From Butyrivibrio sp. (GTDB lineage Bacteria; Bacillota; Clostridia; Lachnospirales; Lachnospiraceae), in assembly GCF_017433805.1 (NCBI RefSeq), contig NZ_JAFRGN010000073.1, forward strand, positions 1-43,679: a DNA stretch of 43,679 nucleotides, read 5' to 3'. A program made the position numbers and the translations under genes. The notes beneath the pieces were generated by a model. The model did no database searches, was not told the origin of the DNA, and was given only the letters and a program-made list of their open reading frames with translations. Position 1 is the first letter of the stretch; each line of letters begins with the position of its first letter. Of this stretch, positions 25,987 through 34,562 are shown piece after piece.

Positions 25987-26039
25987 AAGAGCTTAAGGCA
26001 ATCATTTGAAGATGCCTTAAGCTCTTTTTGTTATTAGTT
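25987..26039. terminator. Bidirectional terminator
   Basis: AAGAGCTTAAGGCA pairs with TGCCTTAAGCTCTT and TTTTT follows on the plus strand. On the minus strand the stem is followed by TTATTTTATC. It serves the small gene and the convergent ptsI gene, whose stop is four bases away. Confidence 0.9.
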
Positions 26040-26042
26040 ATA

Positions 26043-27749
26043 TTATTCTTTAGAAGCTTCTTTTAAAGCTGCCACAATTTCAGCCTCTGTTGTAAGAGCC
26101 ATGATCTTGTCAGCAAGCTCATCTGCTTCTTTTTTGCTCCATTTGGAAATGATGCAACGCGCTGTCAGCACCAGTACAGGGTTAACTGAGAACTCTGTAA
26201 GTCCAAAGGAGATGAGAAGTGGGATCATAAGAGGATCAGCTGCAGCTTCTCCGCACATTCCTACAGGAATTCCTGCCTCTCTACCACATTCTATGATATG
26301 TCTGATAGAACGAAGTACTGATGGCTGGAAAGTGGAATATAGGTATGCTACGTCGCTATTTCCCCTGTCTACACTCATTGTATACTGAGTAAGATCGTTA
26401 GTTCCGATTGAGAAGAAATCAGCCTCTTTTGCAAGAATATCAGCAATAAGGGAAGCTGCTGGTGTCTCAATCATGCATCCAACTTCTATATCCTTGTCGT
26501 AGTCTGTTCCATTTGCATCGAAATCTTTTTTGATCTCTGCAACCATTTCCTTAACAGCTCTAAGCTCTTCAACACAGGTTACAAGAGGAATCATGATCTT
26601 GACCTTGCCAAAAGCGCTTGCTCTGATGATTGCGCGCAGCTGGAGCATATATGCTTCTTTATTTCCAAGACAGTATCTTACAGCTCTATAGCCAAGGAAT
26701 GGATTTTCCTCCTTCTTCATTCCAAGATAAGGAATATCCTTGTCTCCGCCAATGTCCAAAGTTCTGATAATAACTGGCTTGCCACCCATAGTTACGGCAG
26801 CTTCCTTATAAGCATTAAACTGTTCTTCTTCAGTAGGAAGGTGACCACTGTCCATGAACAGGAACTCTGAGCGGAAAAGACCTATGCCTTCGCCGTCGCA
26901 CTCAAGAGCCTTCTTGGCATCCTTGGGAGTTCCGATGTTACAGAAAAGCTCAACGCTTTCACCATCTGCTGTCAAAGTTTCTTTTCCTAAAAAGCCCTTA
27001 AGCTCAGACTGTTTGCGGATAAAATCCTCGCGCTTAATAAGATACTTGGATAAGATATCTCCTTCAGGATTGATGTAGACAATGCCCTCAGTTCCATCAA
27101 CAATAGCTGTATCCTTATCCTTCACAAGTGTTGTGATGTCAGGAACAGACAGAACAGCTGGAATTTCCAACGCTCTTGCCAGGATGGCAGAGTGGGATGT
27201 TTTGCCTCCCACCTCTGTGATTATTCCGGCAACATTTTTGTTGTTGATCTGAGAAGTCATGGAAGGTGTGAGATCTCTGGCTACAAGGATAGTGCCAGGC
27301 TCAACCTTGCTGATATCTATATCTTTGATGCCTAAAAGGAGCTTTAACATGCTTACCTTGATATCACTGATATCAGAGGCACGCTGTTTCATCATCTCGT
27401 CATCCATCTGTGAGAACATGCCGATGAACATGTCGCAGACTGCTTCAACAGCAGCTTCTGCGCACTGTCCTGCATCAATCATCTTGGTCATTTCACCAGC
27501 CATGGAAGGATCAGAAATCATCACAAGGTGACCTTCGAGGATTTCAGCCTCTTTGGGACCGATTCTCTTTCTGATGTCCTCCGCCATAGCAGAAGTTTCA
27601 GCCTTAAAAGCTTCTACTGCCTCGCTAAAACGCACTTTTTCAGCAGCAGTATCTTCAATCTTTTTCTTCTCGAAACTTAGATCGTGCTCGACTATTACAC
27701 AAATGCTTCCAATGCCAATACCACGGGATGCAGCTATTCCTTTGAACAT
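26043..27749 (-). CDS. ptsI: PTS enzyme I
   Basis: Phosphoenolpyruvate-protein phosphotransferase, the first general protein of the phosphotransferase system, acting in the cytoplasm. It takes phosphate from PEP and passes it to HPr. The 568 residues match the usual length of 560-580. The phosphorylated histidine is His186 in GGKTSHSAILAR. The PEP-binding domain shows GLFRSEFLFMD, CMIETPAASL, DFFSIGTNDLTQYT and GIPVGMCGEAAADP. GGAGG precedes the ATG. It is the last gene of the fructose operon, 21 bases after ptsH. All key residues are present. Confidence 0.97.
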   Translation of the reverse strand: MFKGIAASRGIGIGSICVIVEHDLSFEKKKIEDTAAEKVRFSEAVEAFKAETSAMAEDIRKRIGPKEAEILEGHLVMISDPSMAGEMTKMIDAGQCAEAAVEAVCDMFIGMFSQMDDEMMKQRASDISDIKVSMLKLLLGIKDIDISKVEPGTILVARDLTPSMTSQINNKNVAGIITEVGGKTSHSAILARALEIPAVLSVPDITTLVKDKDTAIVDGTEGIVYINPEGDILSKYLIKREDFIRKQSELKGFLGKETLTADGESVELFCNIGTPKDAKKALECDGEGIGLFRSEFLFMDSGHLPTEEEQFNAYKEAAVTMGGKPVIIRTLDIGGDKDIPYLGMKKEENPFLGYRAVRYCLGNKEAYMLQLRAIIRASAFGKVKIMIPLVTCVEELRAVKEMVAEIKKDFDANGTDYDKDIEVGCMIETPAASLIADILAKEADFFSIGTNDLTQYTMSVDRGNSDVAYLYSTFQPSVLRSIRHIIECGREAGIPVGMCGEAAADPLMIPLLISFGLTEFSVNPVLVLTARCIISKWSKKEADELADKIMALTTEAEIVAALKEASKE

Positions 27750-27770
27750 ATAATAATCCTCCAGCTAATA

Positions 27771-28034
27771 TCAGTCGCCAAGTCCACTTTCAACGAGCTC
27801 GATAGCCTTTTTGAGAGCATCTGCCTCATCTGGACCATCGCATACGATTTCGATTTCGCTTCCGCACTTGATACAAGCGCTCATGAGCATCATAACGCTC
27901 TTAGCATCGTAAGTTGTGCCATTGAATACAACCTTAACATCGCTTGCAAAAGGGGTAACGGTCTGGCAAAAGAGACTTGCTGGACGCATGTGCATTCCCT
28001 GTTCATTAGTTACTGTAATTTTCTGTGATACCAT
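27771..28034 (-). CDS. ptsH: Phosphocarrier protein HPr
   Basis: Small cytoplasmic phosphocarrier of 87 residues, the normal length. It receives phosphate on His15 in GMHMRPAS from enzyme I and hands it to the EIIA domain of the fructose permease. Ser46 in DAKSVMML is conserved, the site used by HPr kinase in Gram-positive carbon catabolite control, so the protein is suited to that role too. GAAAGGA precedes the ATG. The gene lies 18 bases after fruA and 21 bases before ptsI. Finding ptsH and ptsI inside a fructose operon ties the general PTS proteins to fructose supply. Confidence 0.97.
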   Translation of the reverse strand: MVSQKITVTNEQGMHMRPASLFCQTVTPFASDVKVVFNGTTYDAKSVMMLMSACIKCGSEIEIVCDGPDEADALKKAIELVESGLGD

Positions 28035-28052
28035 TTTTTATATTTCCTTTCA

Positions 28053-29981
28053 TTAATCGTCTACTTTTTTCTTAAGAATTCCAAGCATCAGACAGCCAGC
28101 AGCTGATCCGGCAAGGAGAGCAACGAGATACATTGCTACGTTACCAACTACAGGGAATACGAAGATTCCGCCGTGAGGAGCCATAAGTGTGCATCTGAAT
28201 ACCATTGAAAGAGCGCCTGCAAGTCCTGAGCCAACCATAAGTGATGGGATAACTCTGATAGGATCAGCAGCTGCGAATGGGATAGCACCCTCAGTGATGA
28301 AGCAAAGACCCATGATGAAGTTAACAGGGCCAGACTTTCTCTCAGCTGGTGTGAACTTATTCTTAAAGAAGATTGTTGCAAGAGCAATAGCGATAGGAGG
28401 AACCATTCCGCCTACCATAACAGCTGCCATGATCATGTAGCCTGTCTCGCTCTGGCTTGCAAGAGCAGCTGTACCAAATACGTAAGCAGCCTTGTTAAGA
28501 GGGCCACCCATATCTGTTGCCATCATAGCGCCGAGGAGAACACCAAGTGCTACGATTGAGCCTGTTCCCATGCCTTCAAGGATGCCTGTGATCCATGCGT
28601 TAAGAGCGCCAACGATAGGGTTGATAGCGCACATTACAAGACCAATAACCAGGATTCCGCAAAGAGGATAGATCAGAACTGGCTTAATTCCTTCAAGGGC
28701 CTGTGGAAGCTTGTCACAGATTCTCTCAAGGAAAAGAACTATGTAACCTGCAGCAAAACCGGCTACGAGAGCACCAAGGAAAGCTGAAGGAATGTTTCCA
28801 CCAGGAGCAGCGAAGGTTGCACCAGTGCTTGCAAGAGCACCACCTACGAAACCAACTGCAAGACCTGGACGGTCAGCAATACTCTGAGCAATGAATCCGG
28901 CGAGGATAGGAAGCATGAATCCAAATGCAACGCCGCCGATTGTCTTAAACCATGCAGCAACTGGTGTGTTAGAACCGAAGTTGCTAGGATCGATTGAATA
29001 GTCATCCAAAAGGAATGCGATAGCAATGAGGATACCGCCGCCAATAACGAATGGAAGCATGTGTGAAACACCATTCATAAGGTGTTTGTAAAGCTTTCTT
29101 CCAACTGTCTCGTTAGAGTCATCGGATGCTTTTGCGATAGCGCCTGTGTGCTTGTAGGACTTTGTCTCGCCCTTAACAGCCTTATTGATCAGGTCTTCTG
29201 GATTGTGGATGGCTTCCTTAGTAGAAGTAATGATTACTTCCTTGCCATCAAATCTTCCCATATCGATATTCTTATCGCACGCGATGATGATTGCATCAGC
29301 CTCTGCGATTTCAGATGCTGTGAGAACATCCTTTGCACCTGCAGAGCCGTCTTTTTCTACCTTGATAGAAAGACCCATCTCTTTAGCCTTGAGCTCAAGA
29401 GCTTCTGCAGCCATGAAGGTATGAGCGATACCTGTAGGACAAGCTGTTACGCCAAGAAGCTTTTTAGGAGTTGTACTTGCTGCTGGAGCAGAGCCAGCTT
29501 TCTTAGCAGCTTCCTCCTTGTCTTTTTCTGCTTCCTTGGCATCGATGATGCTAAGGAACTCTTCTGGAGTCTTAGCTGCGATAAGCTTAGAAGCAAAAGC
29601 CTGATCCATGAGAAGAGTCATAAGCTTGGATAATACTTCAAGATGTGTATCTGCAGCTGTATCAGGTGCAGCAATCATGAAGAATAACTTACTTGGGTTG
29701 CCATCAAGTGACTTGTAGTCAACACCTGCTGGAACTGTCATAGCTGATAGACCAGGATTTGCTACAGCAAATGATTTAGCGTGTGGAACAGCGATTCCCA
29801 TTCCAATTGCTGTAGAGCCTTTTTCCTCTCTTGCGAGGATTGCCTTCTTAAAGGCAGATGCGTTGTTGAGATTACCAACCTTCTCGTGCAGCTCGATCAG
29901 AGCGTCGATAACAGCGTTCTGGTCAGCTGCTGAAGCATTGATACTAATGCCGTCTTTTTTGAGTAAATCTGTGATTTTCAT
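28053..29981 (-). CDS. fruA: Fructose PTS permease EIIABC
   Basis: Membrane permease that imports fructose and phosphorylates it at carbon 1. With 642 residues it joins all three domains. EIIA is at 1-145, with phosphorylated His67 in GIAVPHAKS. EIIB is at about 174-275, with Cys181 in VTACPTGIAHTFMAAEA. EIIC is at about 300-640, with multiple membrane segments and GGxxAxxGATFAAPGGNIPSAFLGAL-like pore elements. An Ala/Lys-rich linker lies between EIIA and EIIB. I take the ATG at 29981, directly after AAAGGAGGG; an ATG nine codons upstream would place that ribosome binding site inside the gene. It follows fruK by 93 bases and precedes ptsH by 18. Confidence 0.95.
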   Translation of the reverse strand: MKITDLLKKDGISINASAADQNAVIDALIELHEKVGNLNNASAFKKAILAREEKGSTAIGMGIAVPHAKSFAVANPGLSAMTVPAGVDYKSLDGNPSKLFFMIAAPDTAADTHLEVLSKLMTLLMDQAFASKLIAAKTPEEFLSIIDAKEAEKDKEEAAKKAGSAPAASTTPKKLLGVTACPTGIAHTFMAAEALELKAKEMGLSIKVEKDGSAGAKDVLTASEIAEADAIIIACDKNIDMGRFDGKEVIITSTKEAIHNPEDLINKAVKGETKSYKHTGAIAKASDDSNETVGRKLYKHLMNGVSHMLPFVIGGGILIAIAFLLDDYSIDPSNFGSNTPVAAWFKTIGGVAFGFMLPILAGFIAQSIADRPGLAVGFVGGALASTGATFAAPGGNIPSAFLGALVAGFAAGYIVLFLERICDKLPQALEGIKPVLIYPLCGILVIGLVMCAINPIVGALNAWITGILEGMGTGSIVALGVLLGAMMATDMGGPLNKAAYVFGTAALASQSETGYMIMAAVMVGGMVPPIAIALATIFFKNKFTPAERKSGPVNFIMGLCFITEGAIPFAAADPIRVIPSLMVGSGLAGALSMVFRCTLMAPHGGIFVFPVVGNVAMYLVALLAGSAAGCLMLGILKKKVDD

Positions 29982-30074
29982 AGTCCCTCCTTTACGGGAT
30001 TGCCCCATAGTACTTGTACCTTTTTTCTATATATAAAGAGTTCTTGGATAAACAAACTCACTTATATCTGTGCC

Positions 30075-30980
30075 TTACAATCTGGCGTATAACTCTCTGA
30101 TAGCTTCGCCTGTAGCAAGATCATCTGAAAAAGCAGTAGCACTTCCTGCTGCAGTTCCCATCTTGAGGGCTTCTGCGTAGTCGTGCTTGTTCATGTATCC
30201 GGCCACGAAACCTGCAACCATTGAATCGCCGGCTCCAACTGAGTTTCGAACCTGACCTTTAGGAACGCCAACTCTGTGTTTTTCACCAGTTTCTGTAATG
30301 AGCATTGCGCCATCGCCTGCCATTGAGATCAGAACGTTTCTGGCACCCATCTCCTGAAGCTTTTTGGCGTGTGCTTCAATTTCATCATCAGTCTTAAGAA
30401 CTGTTCCGAACATCTCACCAAGTTCGTGATTATTAGGCTTGATAAGGAATGGGTGGTACTTTAATACGTTCTTAAGTAGATCCTTGGTTGCATCCACAAC
30501 TGTATTGATCTTTCTGTCTGACAGTCTTTCAAGTATCTTTTCATAGATGTCACTTGGAAGAGAGTTTGGAATACTTCCTGCCAGAATAATTGTGTCGCCA
30601 TCCTTGAGAGCATCAAGCTGTTTAAAGAGCTTGTCGATGGCTTCCTGAGGGATATTTGGTCCCTGGGCATTTATTTCTGTCTCAGCAGCGCCCTTGATCT
30701 TGACGTTGATTCTTGAAATTCCTTCCGGAAGCTCAATGAAATCAGCCTTGATTCCCTTTTTGTCAACGCTTTCAGCAATGGCTTTTCCTGTGAATCCGGC
30801 TACAAAGCCAAGAGCAGTATTCTCAAGGCCTAGATTCTGAAGGATGGTAGAAACATTGATTCCTTTTCCTCCAAAGTAGCACTCCTCGGAATCTGATCGA
30901 TTAGTCATTCCAGGTGCAAGCTCTGTTCCCATGCGTACAACGTAATCAATCGCGGGATTAAAGGTAATTGTGTAGATCAT
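30075..30980 (-). CDS. fruK: 1-phosphofructokinase
   Basis: Cytoplasmic kinase that turns fructose 1-phosphate from the permease into fructose 1,6-bisphosphate for glycolysis. The 301 residues form a PfkB-family fold. Signature 1 is seen as GGKGINVSTILQNLG near residue 38, and signature 2 as NSVGAGDSMVAGF near 246, with catalytic base Asp252. The start NPAIDYVVRM block is typical of the 1-phosphofructokinase branch (TxTxNPAxD). Its ATG overlaps the fruR stop by four bases, so the two are translationally coupled. Confidence 0.95.
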   Translation of the reverse strand: MIYTITFNPAIDYVVRMGTELAPGMTNRSDSEECYFGGKGINVSTILQNLGLENTALGFVAGFTGKAIAESVDKKGIKADFIELPEGISRINVKIKGAAETEINAQGPNIPQEAIDKLFKQLDALKDGDTIILAGSIPNSLPSDIYEKILERLSDRKINTVVDATKDLLKNVLKYHPFLIKPNNHELGEMFGTVLKTDDEIEAHAKKLQEMGARNVLISMAGDGAMLITETGEKHRVGVPKGQVRNSVGAGDSMVAGFVAGYMNKHDYAEALKMGTAAGSATAFSDDLATGEAIRELYARL

Positions 30981-31738
30981 TTTTTCTCCTCATTAACATT
31001 TTTGATAATGGTTTTACTGCTGTAGTTCTTAGAAACTTCACTGTCGGTAATAATGCAGCAGTTAGGTATCTCGGCAAAGGTTACGGAACTTACCTTGCCA
31101 AATTTGCTGTGGTCAGCAAGTATGTATGAAACATAAGCGTGTTTGACTGCTTCCTGCTTGACCAAAGCTTCATCCACATCAGGAGTAGTGTAGCCTGCGT
31201 GGAGTGATATTCCGTTTGTGCCCATGAATGCCTTGGTGAAATGATATTTACTGATGCCTTCAATGCAGTCGGGACCAATGATGGCCTCTGTAGTAGGTTT
31301 GCATCTGCCGCCGATTATCATGGTGTTGAGGCCTTTTTCTAACAGCTTCTTGGCGTGAACGATTCCGTTTGTGATGTACTTGGCTCTGGTGTTAGTGATG
31401 TATTTGATCATCTCCAGAGTAGTAGTGCCTGAGTCAATGTATACGAAATCATCATCATTGATGAGAGAAGCTGCATATTTGCTGATGGCCTCTTTTTCAT
31501 GAATGTTCAGAGCAGCCTTAGCTGATACTGAAGGCTCAAAGGTATTCACGTCAGTGTCTGAAATAGAAGTAGCACCTCCAAATACCTTGATGATTCGCTT
31601 CTCGTCATGTAGCACAGCAAGATCTCTTCTGATAGTTGCTGCAGAAGCTCCGAATTCCTCCATGAGCTCAGCTACTGTAACTGCATTTTTTTCATTTATA
31701 TATGAAACTATTAAATCCTGGCGTTCTTTGGTGAGCAT
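30977..31738 (-). CDS. fruR: DeoR-family regulator of the fructose operon
   Basis: A 253-residue regulator and first gene of the fructose operon. The N-terminal helix-turn-helix reads ERQDLIVSYINEKNAVTVAELMEEFGASAATIRRDL, with the family mark TIRRDL. A phosphosugar-binding domain follows, with YIDSGTTTLEMIKYI and MIIGGRCKPTTEAIIGPDC. Proteins of this type usually respond to fructose 1-phosphate. It overlaps fruK by four bases. A promoter is visible upstream, and further out an array of phased AATCA repeats, likely binding sites for this or another regulator. The name fruR rests on family and context. Confidence 0.93.
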   Translation of the reverse strand: MLTKERQDLIVSYINEKNAVTVAELMEEFGASAATIRRDLAVLHDEKRIIKVFGGATSISDTDVNTFEPSVSAKAALNIHEKEAISKYAASLINDDDFVYIDSGTTTLEMIKYITNTRAKYITNGIVHAKKLLEKGLNTMIIGGRCKPTTEAIIGPDCIEGISKYHFTKAFMGTNGISLHAGYTTPDVDEALVKQEAVKHAYVSYILADHSKFGKVSSVTFAEIPNCCIITDSEVSKNYSSKTIIKNVNEEKK

Positions 31739-31781
31739 GTATGTTACCCCGTTGTCATAAGAAATAGAAAATAGAAAGATG

Positions 31782-31811
31782 ATTATAGTAGACCATCTAA
31801 GTGCATGATAA
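31782..31811 (-). promoter_or_regulatory. Promoter of the fruR-fruK-fruA-ptsH-ptsI operon
   Basis: On the minus strand a perfect TATAAT (31787-31782) lies 18 bases after TTATCA (31811-31806), a four of six match to the -35 consensus. Transcription would start about 37 bases before the fruR start codon. Confidence 0.6.
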
Positions 31812-31823
31812 CATCATGAAGGT

Positions 31824-31934
31824 TCACAATCAATCAAAAATAATCACAAACAATCACGGAGATATTTGTCAATTAATCACAATACTTCACAAAACAATCA
31901 TAATCAATCATGAAATGGACACTAAGTAATCACA
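31824..31934. repeat. Helically phased AATCA / TCACA repeat array
   Basis: AATCA occurs nine times, starting at 31828, 31832, 31842, 31852, 31875, 31896, 31902, 31906 and 31928. Seven of these follow steps of 10, 10, 23, 21, 10 and 22 bases, that is, one or two helical turns. Five overlap or neighbour TCACA (31824, 31844, 31877, 31887, 31930). Direct repeats of this sort are typical DeoR-family targets. The array lies upstream of the fru promoter and also upstream of the divergent signalling operon. Confidence 0.65.
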
Positions 31935-32078
31935 AATTATTCATAAACCATTCGACAAAAGTATTAAAAAACAATAAAGCTTTATCTGTATAGCGTATAT
32001 ATTCTTTACAAGAAGGCGACTCGAATATTAAAATAAGATTAGAGTTTTTCTACATTATTGCCTTAGGAGGTGCTGATT
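31935..32078. other. Leader of the CheC-like operon
   Basis: The remainder of the 340-base gap between fruR and the signalling operon. It is AT-rich with no gene and no clear hairpin; I could not find a well-matched promoter for the plus strand. It ends in AGGAGG (32065-32070). Confidence 0.4.
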
Positions 32079-32681
32079 TTGGAAGAATTAAACTTAACCC
32101 AGGAGCATATAGATATCATCGGTGAGATCGCTAATATTAGTATGGGTAATTCCGCAACAACTCTGAGTATGATGGTTAACAAGAAGGTTGATATCACAAC
32201 TCCTAATGTAAAGATGATTAAGAGAAGTGAAGCCTTGGATGATTATGAGAAAACCTGTATCTTTGTACAGATTCATTATGTTAAGGGACTTGAGGGAAAT
32301 AACGTGTTGGTGCTCAAGGAGCATGACGTTAAGGTTATGACCGACCTTATGATGGGCGGAGACGGTACAAATACAGCAGGTGATATTTCTGATCTTCATC
32401 TGTCAGCTGCTTCAGAAGCCATGAACCAGATGATGGGAACTAGTGCCACATCTTTATCATCTATGCTTGGAGTGCCTACAGATATCAGTACTCCTATAGT
32501 TAATCAGATTGATGTAGAGAGTATCAAAGTTTTTGAAAAAATGTTTGATACTACTTATGATAAGTTTGTTAAAATAGCTTTTAGGATGACAATAGGTGAC
32601 CTTATTGATTCCGTCATGGTACAATTATATCCGGTGCAGTTCGCTGTGGATATGTGCCAAAAATTTATGAACAAAGGATAA
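32079..32681 (+). CDS. CheC-like chemotaxis phosphatase
   Basis: A 200-residue protein of the CheC/CheX/FliY family, which removes phosphate from CheY in chemotaxis. Two phosphatase signatures are visible: GEIANISMGNSATTLS with Glu and Asn three apart near residue 20, and SAASEAMNQMMGTSATSLS near 112. Both keep the E-x2-N pair, so both sites may be active, as in CheC. TTG 32079 is taken as start because AGGAGG lies eight bases before it; GTG 32070 would overlap that site. No FliN-like C-terminal domain is present, so it is not a full FliY. It heads a five-gene cluster with DUF4317, a LytTR regulator, a kinase and a GGDEF protein, rather than other che genes. A target other than CheY is possible. 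Confidence 0.8.
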   Translation: MEELNLTQEHIDIIGEIANISMGNSATTLSMMVNKKVDITTPNVKMIKRSEALDDYEKTCIFVQIHYVKGLEGNNVLVLKEHDVKVMTDLMMGGDGTNTAGDISDLHLSAASEAMNQMMGTSATSLSSMLGVPTDISTPIVNQIDVESIKVFEKMFDTTYDKFVKIAFRMTIGDLIDSVMVQLYPVQFAVDMCQKFMNKG

Positions 32682-32692
32682 CAATACTTAAA

Positions 32693-33829
32693 ATGAATAA
32701 GGCAGAAACATTAGAGATCAAGAAACAGTTTACACCAGACAGATGCACTATCGATCACATTTGCGGATGCTATGTTGATCACGAAAAGAACAAGAGACTT
32801 ACATTTAGAAAAGCCTTTGGACAGATTCCAGAGGAGGAAATGTTCAAATATCTGGATATTTTCCAGCATACACTTGCAGGTACTTTTGGCAAGAACCTAA
32901 TTAGTCTTGAGTTCCCTCTAGACCAGGAACAGCCAGGAGGGACTCAAGATTTTCTTTTGACCTTAAGAGATTCCAGACTTGAGGACGATGAGCTTGTGGA
33001 TGAGTTCTACGACAAGATCATCGCCAATTATATCAATGGAGAGAACTACTATATTATTGTAGTTCATGCAGTATACGATATTCCTGGTATAACCAAGGAC
33101 GGTATTGAGATGGAGGACGCTTCAGAGAAGATTTATGACTATATTCTCTGCAGTATCTGTCCTGTTAAGCTGTCCAAAGCAGGCCTTGGCTACAACGAGT
33201 CCAAGAATGCCATTGAGGACAGATATCGTGACTGGATCGTAGAAGGACCTACCAAGGGATTTCTTTTCCCAGCCTTCATAGAAAGAGATATGGATATTCA
33301 CAACATGCTGTATTTCACCAAGAAGCCTGATGATCTGCAGCCTGAATTTGTGGAGGCTATGTTTGGTGGAAGAGCTCCAATTTCCGCACCTGAGCAGAAA
33401 GACATTTTTGATGCGGTAGTTCAGAATACAATCGGCGAGGAAGCTGATTACGATATCATGAAGAATATTCATGACAACTTAAACGAGATGATCGAGGACC
33501 ACGAGGGCGACCCTGAGCCACTTGAGCTCACCAAAAAGGATGTTAAGCAGCTCCTTCAGGATAGCGGAGTGGCAGAGGAACGTCTTGAGTATTTTGATGC
33601 AAATTATGAGAAGTGCGCTGGAAATGAGGATTTCCCTCTTTTAGCCAGCAATATTGCCAACACCAAGAAGTTCGATATAGAGACTCCTGATGTTGTGATC
33701 AAGGTTAAGCCAGACAGAACAGACCTTGTAGAATCCAGAATCGTAGACGGCAGACAGTGCCTTGTTATTGCGGTTGATGATCACATTGAAGTCAACGGTA
33801 TAAATGTCCGTACTTTCATGAACAAGTAA
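32693..33829 (+). CDS. DUF4317 family protein
   Basis: A 378-residue cytoplasmic protein. The opening MNKAETLEIKKQFTPDRCTI, the DHICGCYVDHEKNKRLTF block and YDYILCSICPVKLSKAGLGY in the middle match my memory of DUF4317, common in Lachnospiraceae and Clostridia and without known function. The cysteines in HICGCYVD and CSICPV could suggest a metal or redox site, but that is speculation. ATG 32693 gives the conserved start; an ATG at 32654 would overlap the previous gene. It begins 11 bases after the CheC-like gene and ends 14 bases before the response regulator, so it belongs to the same transcript. No signal peptide or membrane segment is seen. Confidence 0.75.
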   Translation: MNKAETLEIKKQFTPDRCTIDHICGCYVDHEKNKRLTFRKAFGQIPEEEMFKYLDIFQHTLAGTFGKNLISLEFPLDQEQPGGTQDFLLTLRDSRLEDDELVDEFYDKIIANYINGENYYIIVVHAVYDIPGITKDGIEMEDASEKIYDYILCSICPVKLSKAGLGYNESKNAIEDRYRDWIVEGPTKGFLFPAFIERDMDIHNMLYFTKKPDDLQPEFVEAMFGGRAPISAPEQKDIFDAVVQNTIGEEADYDIMKNIHDNLNEMIEDHEGDPEPLELTKKDVKQLLQDSGVAEERLEYFDANYEKCAGNEDFPLLASNIANTKKFDIETPDVVIKVKPDRTDLVESRIVDGRQCLVIAVDDHIEVNGINVRTFMNK

Positions 33830-33843
33830 ATTAAGGAGACAAG

Positions 33844-34551
33844 ATGATCCAACTGGCAATAGTTGAGGATGAAGATTCATATGCAGCTCAGCTGACGGAG
33901 TATATTAACCAGTACCAGTCTGAGAGTGGTAAATACTTCAAGATTACCAGGTTTACTGATGGTGATGAGATTACCAATGGCTATAAGGGACAGTTCGATA
34001 TTATCCTCATGGATATTGAGATGAAGCTTATGGATGGTATGACCGCCGCAGAGGAGATCAGGAAGCTTGATAGCGAAGTGGTCATAATGTTCATTACTAA
34101 TATGACTAATTACGCTATAAGGGGCTATCAGGTGGATGCGCTTGATTATGTGCTCAAACCAGTCAGCTATTTTGCCTTCTCTCAGAAGCTTGGAAGGGCT
34201 ATTAGCAAGATAAGGAAGTCCTCTTCCAAGGTTATTTCAGTTGATATGCCTTCAGGAGTCAAAAAGCTGGATATAGACAATATCTTCTATATAGAAAGCG
34301 AAGGACATAACCTTAATTTCTATACAACAGGAGGAGAGTTTACTATCAGGGCCAAGATTGGCGATTTTGAAGAGCAGCTCTCACCATACTCTTTTTTCAG
34401 GAGTAATAAAGGGTATTTAGTTAATCTTAAATATGTTGATGGAGTTGAAAATGGCTCCTGTATTATAGCTGGTAAGCAGCTTCTTATCAGCAGATCCAGG
34501 AAAAACGACTTCATGAGCGCGCTTACGGATTATATGGCTTCGTTGCCATAA
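33844..34551 (+). CDS. LytTR-type response regulator
   Basis: A transcription factor of 235 residues, the usual length for AgrA/LytR-like regulators. The receiver domain (about 1-120) has the acidic pair in VEDED, phosphorylation site Asp57 in ILMDIEM, and the conserved lysine in YVLKPVS. The LytTR DNA-binding domain (about 133-232) shows FYIESEGHNLNFYTTGGEF and FFRSNKGYLVNLKYVDGVE. The gene is followed 11 bases later by its probable kinase. Two repeats matching the LytTR consensus with the right spacing lie at 37017-37046, so the second GH3 region may be a target. GGAG lies just before the ATG. Confidence 0.93.
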   Translation: MIQLAIVEDEDSYAAQLTEYINQYQSESGKYFKITRFTDGDEITNGYKGQFDIILMDIEMKLMDGMTAAEEIRKLDSEVVIMFITNMTNYAIRGYQVDALDYVLKPVSYFAFSQKLGRAISKIRKSSSKVISVDMPSGVKKLDIDNIFYIESEGHNLNFYTTGGEFTIRAKIGDFEEQLSPYSFFRSNKGYLVNLKYVDGVENGSCIIAGKQLLISRSRKNDFMSALTDYMASLP

Positions 34552-34562
34552 ATGGTTTTAAT

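Noticed and set aside
29082-29633. Plus-strand frame of 183 codons inside fruA
   Set aside because: It lies opposite conserved EIIB and linker sequence, has unusual composition rich in Cys, Phe and Ser, and lacks a ribosome binding site.
31865-31882. Possible CRP/FNR-type site TTGTCAATTAATCACAA
   Set aside because: The half-sites are five, not six, bases apart and the left half has a mismatch, so it is not a proper CRP palindrome.
31824-31934. AATCA repeats considered as an origin (DnaA boxes or iterons)
   Set aside because: The repeats do not match TTATCCACA-like DnaA boxes and no replication gene is near; an operator array fits better.
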